A stretch of 6,091 nucleotides of DNA from a bacterium (lineage in GTDB: Bacteria > Patescibacteriota > Minisyncoccia > Moranbacterales > UBA2206): positions 1 through 6,091 of the forward strand of contig JAJYJP010000052.1 of NCBI GenBank assembly GCA_021789395.1, read 5' to 3'. Positions 1-6,082 of this stretch are shown here, piece by piece (the first letter of the stretch is position 1; every line of letters starts with the position of its first letter). Both the position numbers and the translations under genes were made by a program. The notes below the pieces were generated by a model that was given only the letters and a program-made list of their open reading frames with translations, did not search any database and was not told the DNA's origin.

Positions 1-1310
1 TTGCCGTGGATCGGAATCAAATATTTCGGCCGGATCAAATTAATCATCATTTTCAGATCTTCCTGACGGGCATGTCCGCCGGCATGGACATCCATCATTT
101 TGTAATGGATAACTTTAGCGTCCTTACGGTAGATCGCATCCATCAAGGCCTGGACAGATCGTTCGTTTCCCGGAATGACTGAAGAGGAAAAAATGAACGT
201 ATCGTCTTTGTGAACTTTGACGAAGCGGTGTTCGCCGTTGACGATCCGCATCAGAACCGCATTGGACTCACCTTGCGCTCCGGTGCAGAGAATAACCACT
301 TTATTGTCTGGATATTCGTTGACTTTATTGATCGGAATCAAAGTATTTTTCTTGGTTTGCAGATATCCCAAAGTTTTGGCAATTTCCACGTTGGTCCGCA
401 TGGAATAACCATCAACTGCCACTTTGCGTCCGTGTTTTTCCGCTGCAGAAACGACCGATTGGATACGGCTGATGAGTGCGGCAAAAGTTCCGATAATCAG
501 ACGTCCTTCCGTGTGTTCAAATATTTCATCCATGGATTTGGCAATTTTAGATTCCGATATGGAGTAGCCAGGCGTCTGCGAGTCGGTCGAATCAGACATC
601 AAAGCCAAAACATTTTCACTTCCCAATCGGGCAATTTTGGCCACGTCGGCCGGCGCGTCGGAAATCGGCGAATGGTCGAATTTGAAATCGCCGGTGTGGA
701 TGATTGTCCCGACCGGAGTGGTAATGGCCAAGCCTACCGCATCAGGAATCGTGTGGTTTACATGGAAAAATTCTACACTGAAAGATCCCAGTCGGATACG
801 GTCGGTCTTGCGGACGGTGTGGATGTTCAAGGGCGCTTTGTCTTTGAAATCATCTTGTCTTTTCATGACGATCCCGCGCGTCAGCTCGGTCATATAGATC
901 GGCGGATTGCCGATTTTTTCCATGATGTGCGGAATGCCGCCGATATGGTCGTAGTGTCCGTGTGTGATAAGCACTCCGCGGATATTTTTTTCTTTACCTT
1001 TAAGATAGGTGATATCGGGAATTATATAGTCGATGCCCGGCTGGTCTTCGTCGGGGAATTGCAAGCCCATATCGACGATGATAATATCCTGGCCGTATTC
1101 AAAAACGGTCATATTGCGACCGACTTCTTCCAGTCCGCCCAAAGGAATGATCCGTAGATTTTTACCGAATCCGTTGGTCCGATTCCGACTAGGCGCGGGA
1201 ACTTGGTCGCGGTGCACCATGAGAGGTGTTTGCAGCGATGGCTGTGGTGCAGCTTTTTCCGCGTCATTCGGACGGATCGGAGTTGCTGCGGCTGCTGATT
1301 TTTTAAACAT
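1..1310 (-). CDS. rnj: Ribonuclease J (metallo-beta-lactamase/beta-CASP RNase), 3' end cut by window edge
   Basis: Ribonuclease J is a cytoplasmic zinc-dependent 5'-3' exonuclease and endonuclease in mRNA decay and rRNA maturation. Reading minus from ATG 1310 gives 436 residues with no stop. The metallo-beta-lactamase core starts near residue 52 (LRIIPLGGLEEVGRNM). Metal-ligand motifs are complete: THGHYDH (H117, H119, D121, H122), VNHTIPD (H186), HTGDFKFD (D208) and IPIHG (H435). The beta-CASP part shows DSTDSQTPGYS, SSSVIPGNE and DVHAGGHA (H413). Ligand spacing matches remembered Bacillus RNase J1 numbering with an offset of 43-45, so the first ~50 residues, rich in Ala, Pro and Gln, are an extension. 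Family members are usually about 550 residues, so the C-terminal domain lies beyond base 1. ATG 1310 is the only possible upstream start, because an in-frame TAG sits at 1329-1331; M31 is a possible shorter start. The Shine-Dalgarno is weak (AGGG, 16 nt before ATG). Identification is secure. Confidence 0.96.
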   Translation of the reverse strand, partial: MFKKSAAAATPIRPNDAEKAAPQPSLQTPLMVHRDQVPAPSRNRTNGFGKNLRIIPLGGLEEVGRNMTVFEYGQDIIIVDMGLQFPDEDQPGIDYIIPDITYLKGKEKNIRGVLITHGHYDHIGGIPHIMEKIGNPPIYMTELTRGIVMKRQDDFKDKAPLNIHTVRKTDRIRLGSFSVEFFHVNHTIPDAVGLAITTPVGTIIHTGDFKFDHSPISDAPADVAKIARLGSENVLALMSDSTDSQTPGYSISESKIAKSMDEIFEHTEGRLIIGTFAALISRIQSVVSAAEKHGRKVAVDGYSMRTNVEIAKTLGYLQTKKNTLIPINKVNEYPDNKVVILCTGAQGESNAVLMRIVNGEHRFVKVHKDDTFIFSSSVIPGNERSVQALMDAIYRKDAKVIHYKMMDVHAGGHARQEDLKMMINLIRPKYLIPIHG

Positions 1311-1346
1311 ATTTTTTTTGAGTTCGCCCTATAATTAAAAATTACA

Positions 1347-1449
1347 AAAGAAAGCAAACTCTTATTTTGAAGTTAATTATTATTTTTTAAACGTTAGAAT
1401 ATCAAACTACCGTATAGTAGTATCAATGCAAAAGTGGAAAGAAAGCAAA
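1347..1449. repeat. 12-bp direct repeat in the RNase J upstream region
   Basis: AAAGAAAGCAAA occurs at 1347-1358 and again, exactly, at 1438-1449, 91 bp apart. On the RNase J sense strand each copy reads as a pyrimidine-rich UUUGCUUUCUUU, so the copies could be protein-binding sites in DNA or leader RNA. The region is low in complexity, so coincidence is possible. Confidence 0.4.
1398..1426 (-). promoter_or_regulatory. Candidate proximal promoter of the RNase J gene
   Basis: On the minus strand, TTGATA (1421-1426) and GATATT (1398-1403) are separated by 17 bp, matching the sigma-70 consensus at 5/6 and 4/6 positions. Transcription would start near 1391 and leave a leader of about 80 nt. The spacer contains a hyphenated palindrome, ACTAC-N6-GTAGT (1406-1421), which could be a small operator. 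The region is AT-rich, so a chance match is possible. Confidence 0.35.
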
Positions 1450-1453
1450 AGAC

Positions 1454-1481
1454 AAAAATTATATTAAAAGGTTTAATATAA
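1454..1481 (-). terminator. AT-rich hairpin with U-tract, terminator or attenuator of the minus strand
   Basis: Read on the minus strand, a perfect 10-bp stem (TTATATTAAA / TTTAATATAA, 1472-1481 and 1459-1468) encloses a 3-nt loop and is followed at once by five T residues (1458-1454). It lies about 60 nt past the manC-like stop codon and about 145 nt before the RNase J start. It could end the manC-like transcript, or act inside an RNase J leader if the distal promoter is used. The stem has no G-C pair, so termination would be weak. Plus-strand readers would meet no U-tract. Confidence 0.45.
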
Positions 1482-1506
1482 GCCAAAAATGGTAGAAGAA
1501 GGCAAC

Positions 1507-1525
1507 GTGTACAATAATGGTACAC
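1507..1525. promoter_or_regulatory. Operator-like palindrome GTGTAC-N7-GTACAC
   Basis: Two perfect 6-bp half-sites (1507-1512 and 1520-1525) flank a 7-bp spacer, a spacing of about 13 bp centre to centre. The site covers the -10 box and likely start point of the candidate distal RNase J promoter, a classic repressor position. No regulator gene is visible in the window and I do not recognise the motif. Confidence 0.4.
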
Positions 1526-1545
1526 TATTTATATGAAAAAGTCAA
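1517..1545 (-). promoter_or_regulatory. Candidate distal promoter of the RNase J gene
   Basis: On the minus strand, TTGACT (1540-1545) and TACCAT (1517-1522) are separated by 17 bp. The -35 box overlaps the stop codon region of the manC-like gene. The same TTGACT-N17-TAC pattern appears in front of the manC-like gene, which raises confidence a little. Transcription would begin near 1510 inside the palindrome at 1507-1525 and make a leader of about 200 nt that includes the AT-rich hairpin. Confidence 0.35.
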
Positions 1546-2933
1546 GCGCGCTTTTGGTTTCGTTCATAGATGTCATCGTAACGGATGATGTCGTCTTCCC
1601 CGAAATAATCTCCGGTCTGGACCTCAATAATTTCCAAGTCTTTTTTTCCCGGATTGGAAAGGCGGTGCTTGTGGGTAGCTGGGATGTAGGTGCTTTCGTT
1701 TTCTTTGAGTTTTATTTCCCTATCGCCATTGATCACTGCGGCCTTTCCGCGGACCACGATCCAGTGCTCGGATCGGTGCTTGTGTGACTGTAGCGAGAGG
1801 GATGCTCCGGGATAGACGGTAATTTTCTTTACTTTATGATTATTGTCGTCGATCAAAACTTCGTATTTTCCCCACGGGCGATAACCGATCACGTTATGGT
1901 CAATTTCCTTGTAGTTTTTTTCCTGCAGATATTTTACGACTTTTTTGACGTCTTCGCTCTTTCCTTTTTGAGAGATTAGGATGCAATCGTTGTTTTCAAT
2001 AATATTTAAATTACTCACGCCGGCTGTGGCGATGAGGCGCCCGTTCGATGAATGGACGAAAACATCGTCGGAATCAATCAGGATATGTTGTTTTTGATTC
2101 ATTCCTTTTTCTTTGATCAAGGTTGACAGCGCGTCGAATGAACCGATGTCGCTCCAGATGAAATCGCCTTCGAATACGATAACCTTCTTAGATTTTTCAG
2201 AGACGGCAACGTCAATGGCAATTGAAGGAAGCTTTTCAAAATTTTTCACGAACTCTTCGTATTTTTTCGAATAGGCGCCGAAAATTTCTGGCGCGCATTT
2301 CTTAAGTTCTTGGGAAAAAGTTTTTTCATTGAAGATATACATGCCACTGTTCCAGACATATTCGCCGGAGGAGATGTATTTTTCGGCGGTTTCTTTGTCG
2401 GGCTTTTCTTTGAATTCTAAAACTTTAAAATAGCCGTTTTCTTCCAATCCTTTTTTTATGTATCCGTAGCCGGTTTCCGGAGAAGTCGGGATGATGCCGA
2501 TCGTTCCGATGTTGTTGGCGACTTTTTTAGCTGCCGCGTTGATTACTTTGGTGAAATTTTTAATTTTCGCGATGCTGTGATCGGACGGGACGATAACAAC
2601 CGGCACGTCTCTTCTGATTTTTTCTTTCGAAACCAGGTATTTCATGGCCAGGGCGATCGCCGGCGCAGTGTTGAGGGATGCCGGTTCGATCAAAATTTGT
2701 TCCTGCTTGATTTTCGGGTAGATTTCCTTTATCTGGTTATAAACGTTGAAATATCCGGCGTAGTTTGTGACCAGATAGATGTTTTTCGGGTCGGTCGTTT
2801 TGCGCATCCGCAGAAAAGTTTCTTGAAGCAATGATTTTTCACTGTAGAGCTTGAGAAACTGTTTGGGAAAATTTTTTCGCGAGAGCGGCCAGAGGCGAGT
2901 GCCTGATCCGCCGCAAAGGATGACGCTGTACAT
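1542..2933 (-). CDS. manC: Bifunctional mannose-1-phosphate guanylyltransferase / mannose-6-phosphate isomerase (type II)
   Basis: The enzyme makes GDP-mannose from mannose-1-phosphate and GTP; the fused C-terminal cupin is the phosphomannose isomerase that interconverts fructose-6-phosphate and mannose-6-phosphate. GDP-mannose feeds glycan and exopolysaccharide synthesis in the cytoplasm. The 463 residues show the nucleotidyltransferase signature GGSGTRLWPLSR-x3-PKQF (8-26), PSDH (116-119), EKPD (176-179), WNSG (194-197) and WSDIGSF (260-266). A linker leads to the cupin with RPWGKYE (352-358), SLQSHKHRSEHW (380-391) and IPATHKHRLSNPG (417-429), where H384, H386, E389 and H423 are the likely metal ligands, and GEDDIIRYDD near the end. 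Length is normal for the family. I chose ATG 2933 because homology begins at MYSVILCGG; a TTG at 2951 would add six non-conserved residues. No Shine-Dalgarno is visible. The phosphomannomutase needed between the two activities is not in this window. It is transcribed divergently from the SIS gene. Confidence 0.95.
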   Translation of the reverse strand: MYSVILCGGSGTRLWPLSRKNFPKQFLKLYSEKSLLQETFLRMRKTTDPKNIYLVTNYAGYFNVYNQIKEIYPKIKQEQILIEPASLNTAPAIALAMKYLVSKEKIRRDVPVVIVPSDHSIAKIKNFTKVINAAAKKVANNIGTIGIIPTSPETGYGYIKKGLEENGYFKVLEFKEKPDKETAEKYISSGEYVWNSGMYIFNEKTFSQELKKCAPEIFGAYSKKYEEFVKNFEKLPSIAIDVAVSEKSKKVIVFEGDFIWSDIGSFDALSTLIKEKGMNQKQHILIDSDDVFVHSSNGRLIATAGVSNLNIIENNDCILISQKGKSEDVKKVVKYLQEKNYKEIDHNVIGYRPWGKYEVLIDDNNHKVKKITVYPGASLSLQSHKHRSEHWIVVRGKAAVINGDREIKLKENESTYIPATHKHRLSNPGKKDLEIIEVQTGDYFGEDDIIRYDDIYERNQKRA

Positions 2934-3003
2934 TGAGAGTGCTAAATTCAAAATACAAATTAAATCTATATTTTGAAATTTTGATAAAGATAATTATATA
3001 TTC

Positions 3004-3032
3004 AGTGTATTTTAAAAAAACAAGCCAGTCAA
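3004..3032 (-). promoter_or_regulatory. Candidate promoter of the manC-like gene
   Basis: On the minus strand, TTGACT (3027-3032) and TACACT (3004-3009) are 17 bp apart. A perfect TATAAT at 2993-2998 lies just downstream and could pair with TTGTTT at 19-bp spacing, so there may be two overlapping start points. The leader would be about 55-65 nt. The -35 box is only 6 bp from the -35 box of the divergent SIS gene promoter. Confidence 0.45.
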
Positions 3033-3038
3033 ACCGCT

Positions 3039-3067
3039 TTGGAAGCTTCTTCCGGTTGTGCTAAAAT
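3039..3067 (+). promoter_or_regulatory. Candidate promoter of the SIS-domain gene
   Basis: TTGGAA (3039-3044) and TAAAAT (3062-3067) are separated by 17 bp, and TG at 3059-3060 makes an extended -10 element. The expected start near 3074 gives a leader of only about 20 nt, which fits the lack of a clear Shine-Dalgarno before ATG 3095. Confidence 0.5.
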
Positions 3068-3094
3068 GCAAGTGTAATTCGCTAAACATAAGAT

Positions 3095-4009
3095 ATGGAA
3101 ATCATAAATCTTAATGAAAATGTCCTACGAACCTTGGATTTTTTCATTGAAAACAAAGTTCCGAAATTGGATCTTGCCGAATTCAAGTTGCCTTTCGTCG
3201 TAGGAAGCGGTAACGCTTACAATACTGGAATGATCCTGTTTTCGGAACGGGCGGCCGTTTTTGCGGACGAAAGCAATTTCAAGAATGTCATGGATTCGTA
3301 TAAAGAAGTGATTGGTAAAGGGCTTATTTCGCAAGCGCTCATCATTTCGGCATCCGGAGAAAAAGACGCGCCATGGGAAACGGAATTGGCCAAGCAGTAT
3401 GGACTAAAAACCACTCTTCTGACCTGCAGTCCGGATTCTGCCGCTGCTAAAATTGCGGACGAAACAATTGCCTATCGAAAAATCGCGGAGCCTTATACTT
3501 ATAATTTTTCCACCTACGCCGGAATGATTCTTTCGGCAACCGGAGAGGATCCGAAAGGGATTAAAAATATCATTGAAAGGTTGGATATTCCCGCAAATTT
3601 TTCCGAATATGAGAGCTTTGCCTTTGTTCTGCCGGACGAGTTTTTAAACATCTGTCCCATGATAGATATCAAGAAAAGCGAACTCTTTGGACCGCATTTG
3701 TCGCTGCGAGCTTTTTCATCCGGACATGCCCGGCATGCTAAGTTTGTCATTCCCTGGGAGCGAGAACTGGTGATAAGCATAAATACGGAAAACAAATATT
3801 TCGGACATCCGCAACATCGGTGGAATATACAGCTTCCGGAAAAAAGCAGTTTCGGAACTATCTTGAGCGTCACGTATTATTTGGTGGGAAAAATCCAGGA
3901 AATCAAGCCTCCTTATTTCAAAAAAAATATCGAAGCGTATTGCAATGATTACGGCCCAAGAGCTTATGGCAAGGGTGTGCCATTCGATGTGATCGTTCCG
4001 GGCAATTAA
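3095..4009 (+). CDS. SIS (sugar isomerase) fold protein, substrate unknown
   Basis: This 304-residue soluble protein resembles the phosphosugar-binding SIS fold used by GlmS, AgaS-type and phosphoglucose/phosphomannose isomerases. The first SIS half shows FVVGSGNAYNTG (34-45), equivalent to the glycine-rich phosphate loop, then ALIISASGEKDAPWET (81-96), equivalent to the SxSGET loop, and a TLLTCSPDSAAAKIADETI stretch (107-125) that fits the next strand and its Ser/Ala turn. AEPYTYNFSTYAGMIL (131-146) fits the helix after it. A degenerate second half starts near 175 and contains GPHLSLRAFSSGHARHAKFV (199-218) where GlmS-like proteins carry the E-x-x-HGP catalytic segment; the Glu is not evident, but several histidines are. 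There are no signal peptide or membrane helices. Start ATG 3095 has only a weak purine stretch before it. Divergence from the manC-like gene makes sugar-phosphate isomerisation for GDP-mannose or related sugars plausible, but this is inference. A non-catalytic sugar-phosphate sensor is an alternative. Confidence 0.75.
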   Translation: MEIINLNENVLRTLDFFIENKVPKLDLAEFKLPFVVGSGNAYNTGMILFSERAAVFADESNFKNVMDSYKEVIGKGLISQALIISASGEKDAPWETELAKQYGLKTTLLTCSPDSAAAKIADETIAYRKIAEPYTYNFSTYAGMILSATGEDPKGIKNIIERLDIPANFSEYESFAFVLPDEFLNICPMIDIKKSELFGPHLSLRAFSSGHARHAKFVIPWERELVISINTENKYFGHPQHRWNIQLPEKSSFGTILSVTYYLVGKIQEIKPPYFKKNIEAYCNDYGPRAYGKGVPFDVIVPGN

Positions 4010-4031
4010 GTTTCGATATGGTTTTGCGCAA

Positions 4032-4061
4032 ATTAAAATCCCGAGCGGTCGGGATTTTAAT
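4032..4061. terminator. Bidirectional rho-independent terminator between convergent genes
   Basis: A perfect 13-bp inverted repeat (4032-4044 and 4049-4061) encloses the 4-nt loop GCGG; the core is TCCCGA/TCGGGA flanked by A-rich and T-rich sides. It lies 22 nt after the SIS stop codon and 12 nt after the solute-binding protein stop codon on the other strand. The symmetric A/T flanks supply a T-rich 3' side in both directions, so one element can end both convergent transcripts. Confidence 0.88.
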
Positions 4062-4073
4062 ATTGGAAAAAAA

Positions 4074-5783
4074 TTATTTCCAAACCCGCTTAGTCGCGAT
4101 GTACCATTTGTTTATGTCAGCGAAGCGCCAGTTCGGAGAGACGATGTTCGTTGCGTCGATGCCCTGGACGGATTTGCCGACCGGATAAATGTAGGTTGGG
4201 GAATACAGGAAGACGGCTGGGATCGCTTGAGTCAATTGGTTCTGGAAATTTTTATAAATTTCAGCGCGTTTGTTCGGATCGAATTCGGTCCTTCCCGATT
4301 CGATCAGTTGATCGGTGGTGCTGTTGCCGAAAAGAGAAAGATTGAGTCCCGGGTCTTTGCTTTGGGAAGAATCCCAAAAAGAATATGGATCGGGGTCAGC
4401 GCCTAGAACTTGGCCGAAAAGAAGAGCGTCGTATTCTCTCGGCCTGATATAATTTTGCTGGATATCAGAAACGGAAGCGGTGGTAATGTTGACTTTTACT
4501 CCGATTTTTGCCCATTGTTCTTTCAGAAGTTCGGCGGTCTGTTCAAGTTCCGGCCAGTCGGTTGTGACCAAATTTATTTCCAGGGCCGTACCGTCTTTTC
4601 CACGGAAACCGTCGCTTCCTTTGGTCCAGCCATGGCTGTCCAGTAATTGATTAGCTTTGGCTATGTCCACATTCGTTTTTCCAATATTCGGGTCATAGCC
4701 AAGCATGCCGGAAAGGATTGGAGCATAAACCGGTTGGCCGTAGCCATCCAAAACTTTATTGATGATTTCGGTTCGGTCGGTGGCTAAAGCCAAGGCCTGA
4801 CGTACTTCATCGTTGGCTAACGGTATGCTTTTGGTCTGATTAAGGAATACTGCGAAATATCTTGGAATGCTGAACTGATATACGTTCGTGCTGCGGATAG
4901 GCTTGATATTGCTGACATTTTCCGGCGAAAGACTGCTGATTCCCGTTATTTCTTTGCGGTTGAATGCATCCAACATGGAATTTTCATCCGAATAAAAATC
5001 GAAAGTTATTTTTGAAATATATGGTTTGCCCCCAAAGTAATTGGGATTAGCTACCAGGCTGTAAGATATGATATTTCCGTCAGAATCTTTCTGCATAGAA
5101 CTGTATTTGTATGGACCGGTTCCGACTGGCTGAAGATTGAGGCTGTTCAAAGGAAAATTATCCGAGGTCACGGAATCCCAGAGATGCTGCGGCAATATTC
5201 CAAAAGTCAGATTATTGGGAAATCCGACGTAAGGATTCTGGAGTTTGAAAGTTATTGTGTAATTGTCCACCACTTTTGCGGTTACGCCTTGCCAGTTGGC
5301 GCGAAGCGGACTTTTGTAAGTCGGATCGGTTATGAGGTTGATGGTAAACAGAACGTCGTTGGCGGTAAAGGGTTGGCCGTCTTGCCAGGTTACACCTTTG
5401 CGCAGGTGGAAAGTGTAGAGAGTCTTATCGCTTGAGATGTCGTAGCTTTCAGCCAAATCCGGTTCCAGTTGTCCTTTTGGATCGTATTTGAGCAAGCCGT
5501 CAAAAACAAGCTGAGAGATATCGGCGTCGGTCTCGTTCGAAGGAGCAAGGACCGGGTTAATATCTTCGGGCTGGCCGACGATGCCTTCGACATATTCTCC
5601 GCCGTAAGTCGGGATAGCTTTTGTTTTGTGGTAATAAAATAAAAGACCCCAACTGAGCAGGGAGCCTATGAAAAGGATGATTAAAAAATAAAATAAAATC
5701 TTTTCTTTAAGATTGAGGACTTGAGATATTTTTGACCACTGTCGAAAAGAGGGCCGCTTGTTTTTTATATAAGTGTCTATAAT
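4074..5783 (-). CDS. Family 5 ABC-type solute-binding protein (oligopeptide/dipeptide type), membrane-anchored, no canonical start codon
   Basis: Extracytoplasmic family 5 binding proteins capture peptides or similar solutes for an ABC importer. From the proposed ATT start at 5783 the product is 569 residues, normal for the family. Residues 1-28 are basic and 29-51 form one hydrophobic helix (ILFYFLIILFIG...). YGGEYVEGIVGQPEDINPVL follows, then DISQLVFDGLLKYD and the signature region TLYTFHLRKGVTWQDGQPFTANDV (about 121-144). No lipobox cysteine is present, so the protein is probably held by the helix as an N-in anchor. Oddly, the frame is open from the TAA at 5790-5792, but the first ATG, GTG or TTG is TTG 5495, which would remove the helix and about 45 conserved residues. 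ATT 5783, ATA 5768 or CTG 5660 are candidate starts; an assembly error is also possible. It follows secG by about 13 bp, probably in one transcript. No permease or ATPase gene is present here. Family call sure, start unsure. Confidence 0.9.
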   Translation of the reverse strand: MIDTYIKNKRPSFRQWSKISQVLNLKEKILFYFLIILFIGSLLSWGLLFYYHKTKAIPTYGGEYVEGIVGQPEDINPVLAPSNETDADISQLVFDGLLKYDPKGQLEPDLAESYDISSDKTLYTFHLRKGVTWQDGQPFTANDVLFTINLITDPTYKSPLRANWQGVTAKVVDNYTITFKLQNPYVGFPNNLTFGILPQHLWDSVTSDNFPLNSLNLQPVGTGPYKYSSMQKDSDGNIISYSLVANPNYFGGKPYISKITFDFYSDENSMLDAFNRKEITGISSLSPENVSNIKPIRSTNVYQFSIPRYFAVFLNQTKSIPLANDEVRQALALATDRTEIINKVLDGYGQPVYAPILSGMLGYDPNIGKTNVDIAKANQLLDSHGWTKGSDGFRGKDGTALEINLVTTDWPELEQTAELLKEQWAKIGVKVNITTASVSDIQQNYIRPREYDALLFGQVLGADPDPYSFWDSSQSKDPGLNLSLFGNSTTDQLIESGRTEFDPNKRAEIYKNFQNQLTQAIPAVFLYSPTYIYPVGKSVQGIDATNIVSPNWRFADINKWYIATKRVWK

Positions 5784-5796
5784 CTTAGCTTAAATG

Positions 5797-6024
5797 TTAG
5801 GGGAGTCGGCTAGCCAAAATCAGATTTGCGATGGCCAGAACAATAAAAGCCGCCGCCAGAACGACAGAAAAACGGACTAAAAATTTTTCAAATCCCCGTT
5901 TGCTATAATAGCCGCCCATGTCTCCGCCGAAAGTGGAAGATAGTCCGGCGCCGCGATTCTGGAGCAGGATGGCGACGATCAACAGGATGGCGACGATTAT
6001 TTCAATTATGGTTATGGTTTGCAT
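5797..6024 (-). CDS. secG: Preprotein translocase subunit SecG
   Basis: SecG is the small accessory subunit of the SecYEG channel in the cytoplasmic membrane and assists SecA-driven export. The 75-residue product has the family's two-helix hairpin: membrane segment 1 at about 3-21 and segment 2 at about 48-71. Between them lie the conserved LLQNRGAGLS (20-29), FGG (32-34) and KRGFEK (42-47) motifs. Length is typical. ATG 6024 is chosen because the first helix begins directly after it; only a weak GGA lies upstream. It is followed on the same strand, about 13 bp later, by the family 5 solute-binding protein, whose membrane anchor would itself need the Sec machinery, although physical linkage of the two genes does not by itself show a functional tie. 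Confidence 0.96.
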   Translation of the reverse strand: MQTITIIEIIVAILLIVAILLQNRGAGLSSTFGGDMGGYYSKRGFEKFLVRFSVVLAAAFIVLAIANLILASRLP

Positions 6025-6054
6025 GGTTTTAAAATCCGTTAAAAAACTTAAATT

Positions 6055-6082
6055 AGCTTAGCATGAGAAGAAGATTTGTCAA
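6055..6082 (-). promoter_or_regulatory. Candidate promoter of secG and the solute-binding protein gene
   Basis: On the minus strand a perfect TTGACA (6077-6082) is followed after 16 bp by TAAGCT (6055-6060), preceded by TG in the extended -10 position. The -10 box itself matches only 3/6. The start would lie near 6048, giving a leader of about 24 nt before ATG 6024. No other promoter or terminator is visible between secG and the binding-protein gene, supporting one transcript. Confidence 0.45.

Noticed and set aside
210..1157. A 315-residue plus-strand open frame opposite the RNase J gene
   Set aside because: It is exactly antisense to conserved RNase J codons, its His/Arg/Phe-rich product matches no family I know, and it has no promoter or ribosome binding site.
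1109..1357. An 82-residue minus-strand open frame overlapping the RNase J start
   Set aside because: It is in another frame over the RNase J N-terminus, and only the RNase J frame continues into conserved motifs.
1533..1787. An 84-residue plus-strand open frame starting MKKSSALLV, with TACAAT upstream as a possible -10 box
   Set aside because: It lies opposite the conserved cupin domain of the manC-like gene, has no good -35 box, and looks like a shadow frame despite the signal-like start.
2934..2951. TTG 2951 as the start of the manC-like gene
   Set aside because: It adds six non-conserved residues before the standard MYSVILCGG beginning and has no better ribosome binding site than ATG 2933.
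4074..5495. TTG 5495 as the start of the solute-binding protein
   Set aside because: The same frame upstream encodes family motifs and a membrane helix in correct order, so this start would delete conserved sequence.
5780..5830. SecG and the binding protein as one product joined by ribosomal frameshift
   Set aside because: A TAA at 5790-5792 in the binding-protein frame lies downstream of the SecG stop, so a shift near the SecG end would terminate at once.
1542..6024. Alternative genetic code with UGA as glycine
   Set aside because: The manC-like gene ends at UGA exactly where the family ends, and no gene here has an internal UGA.
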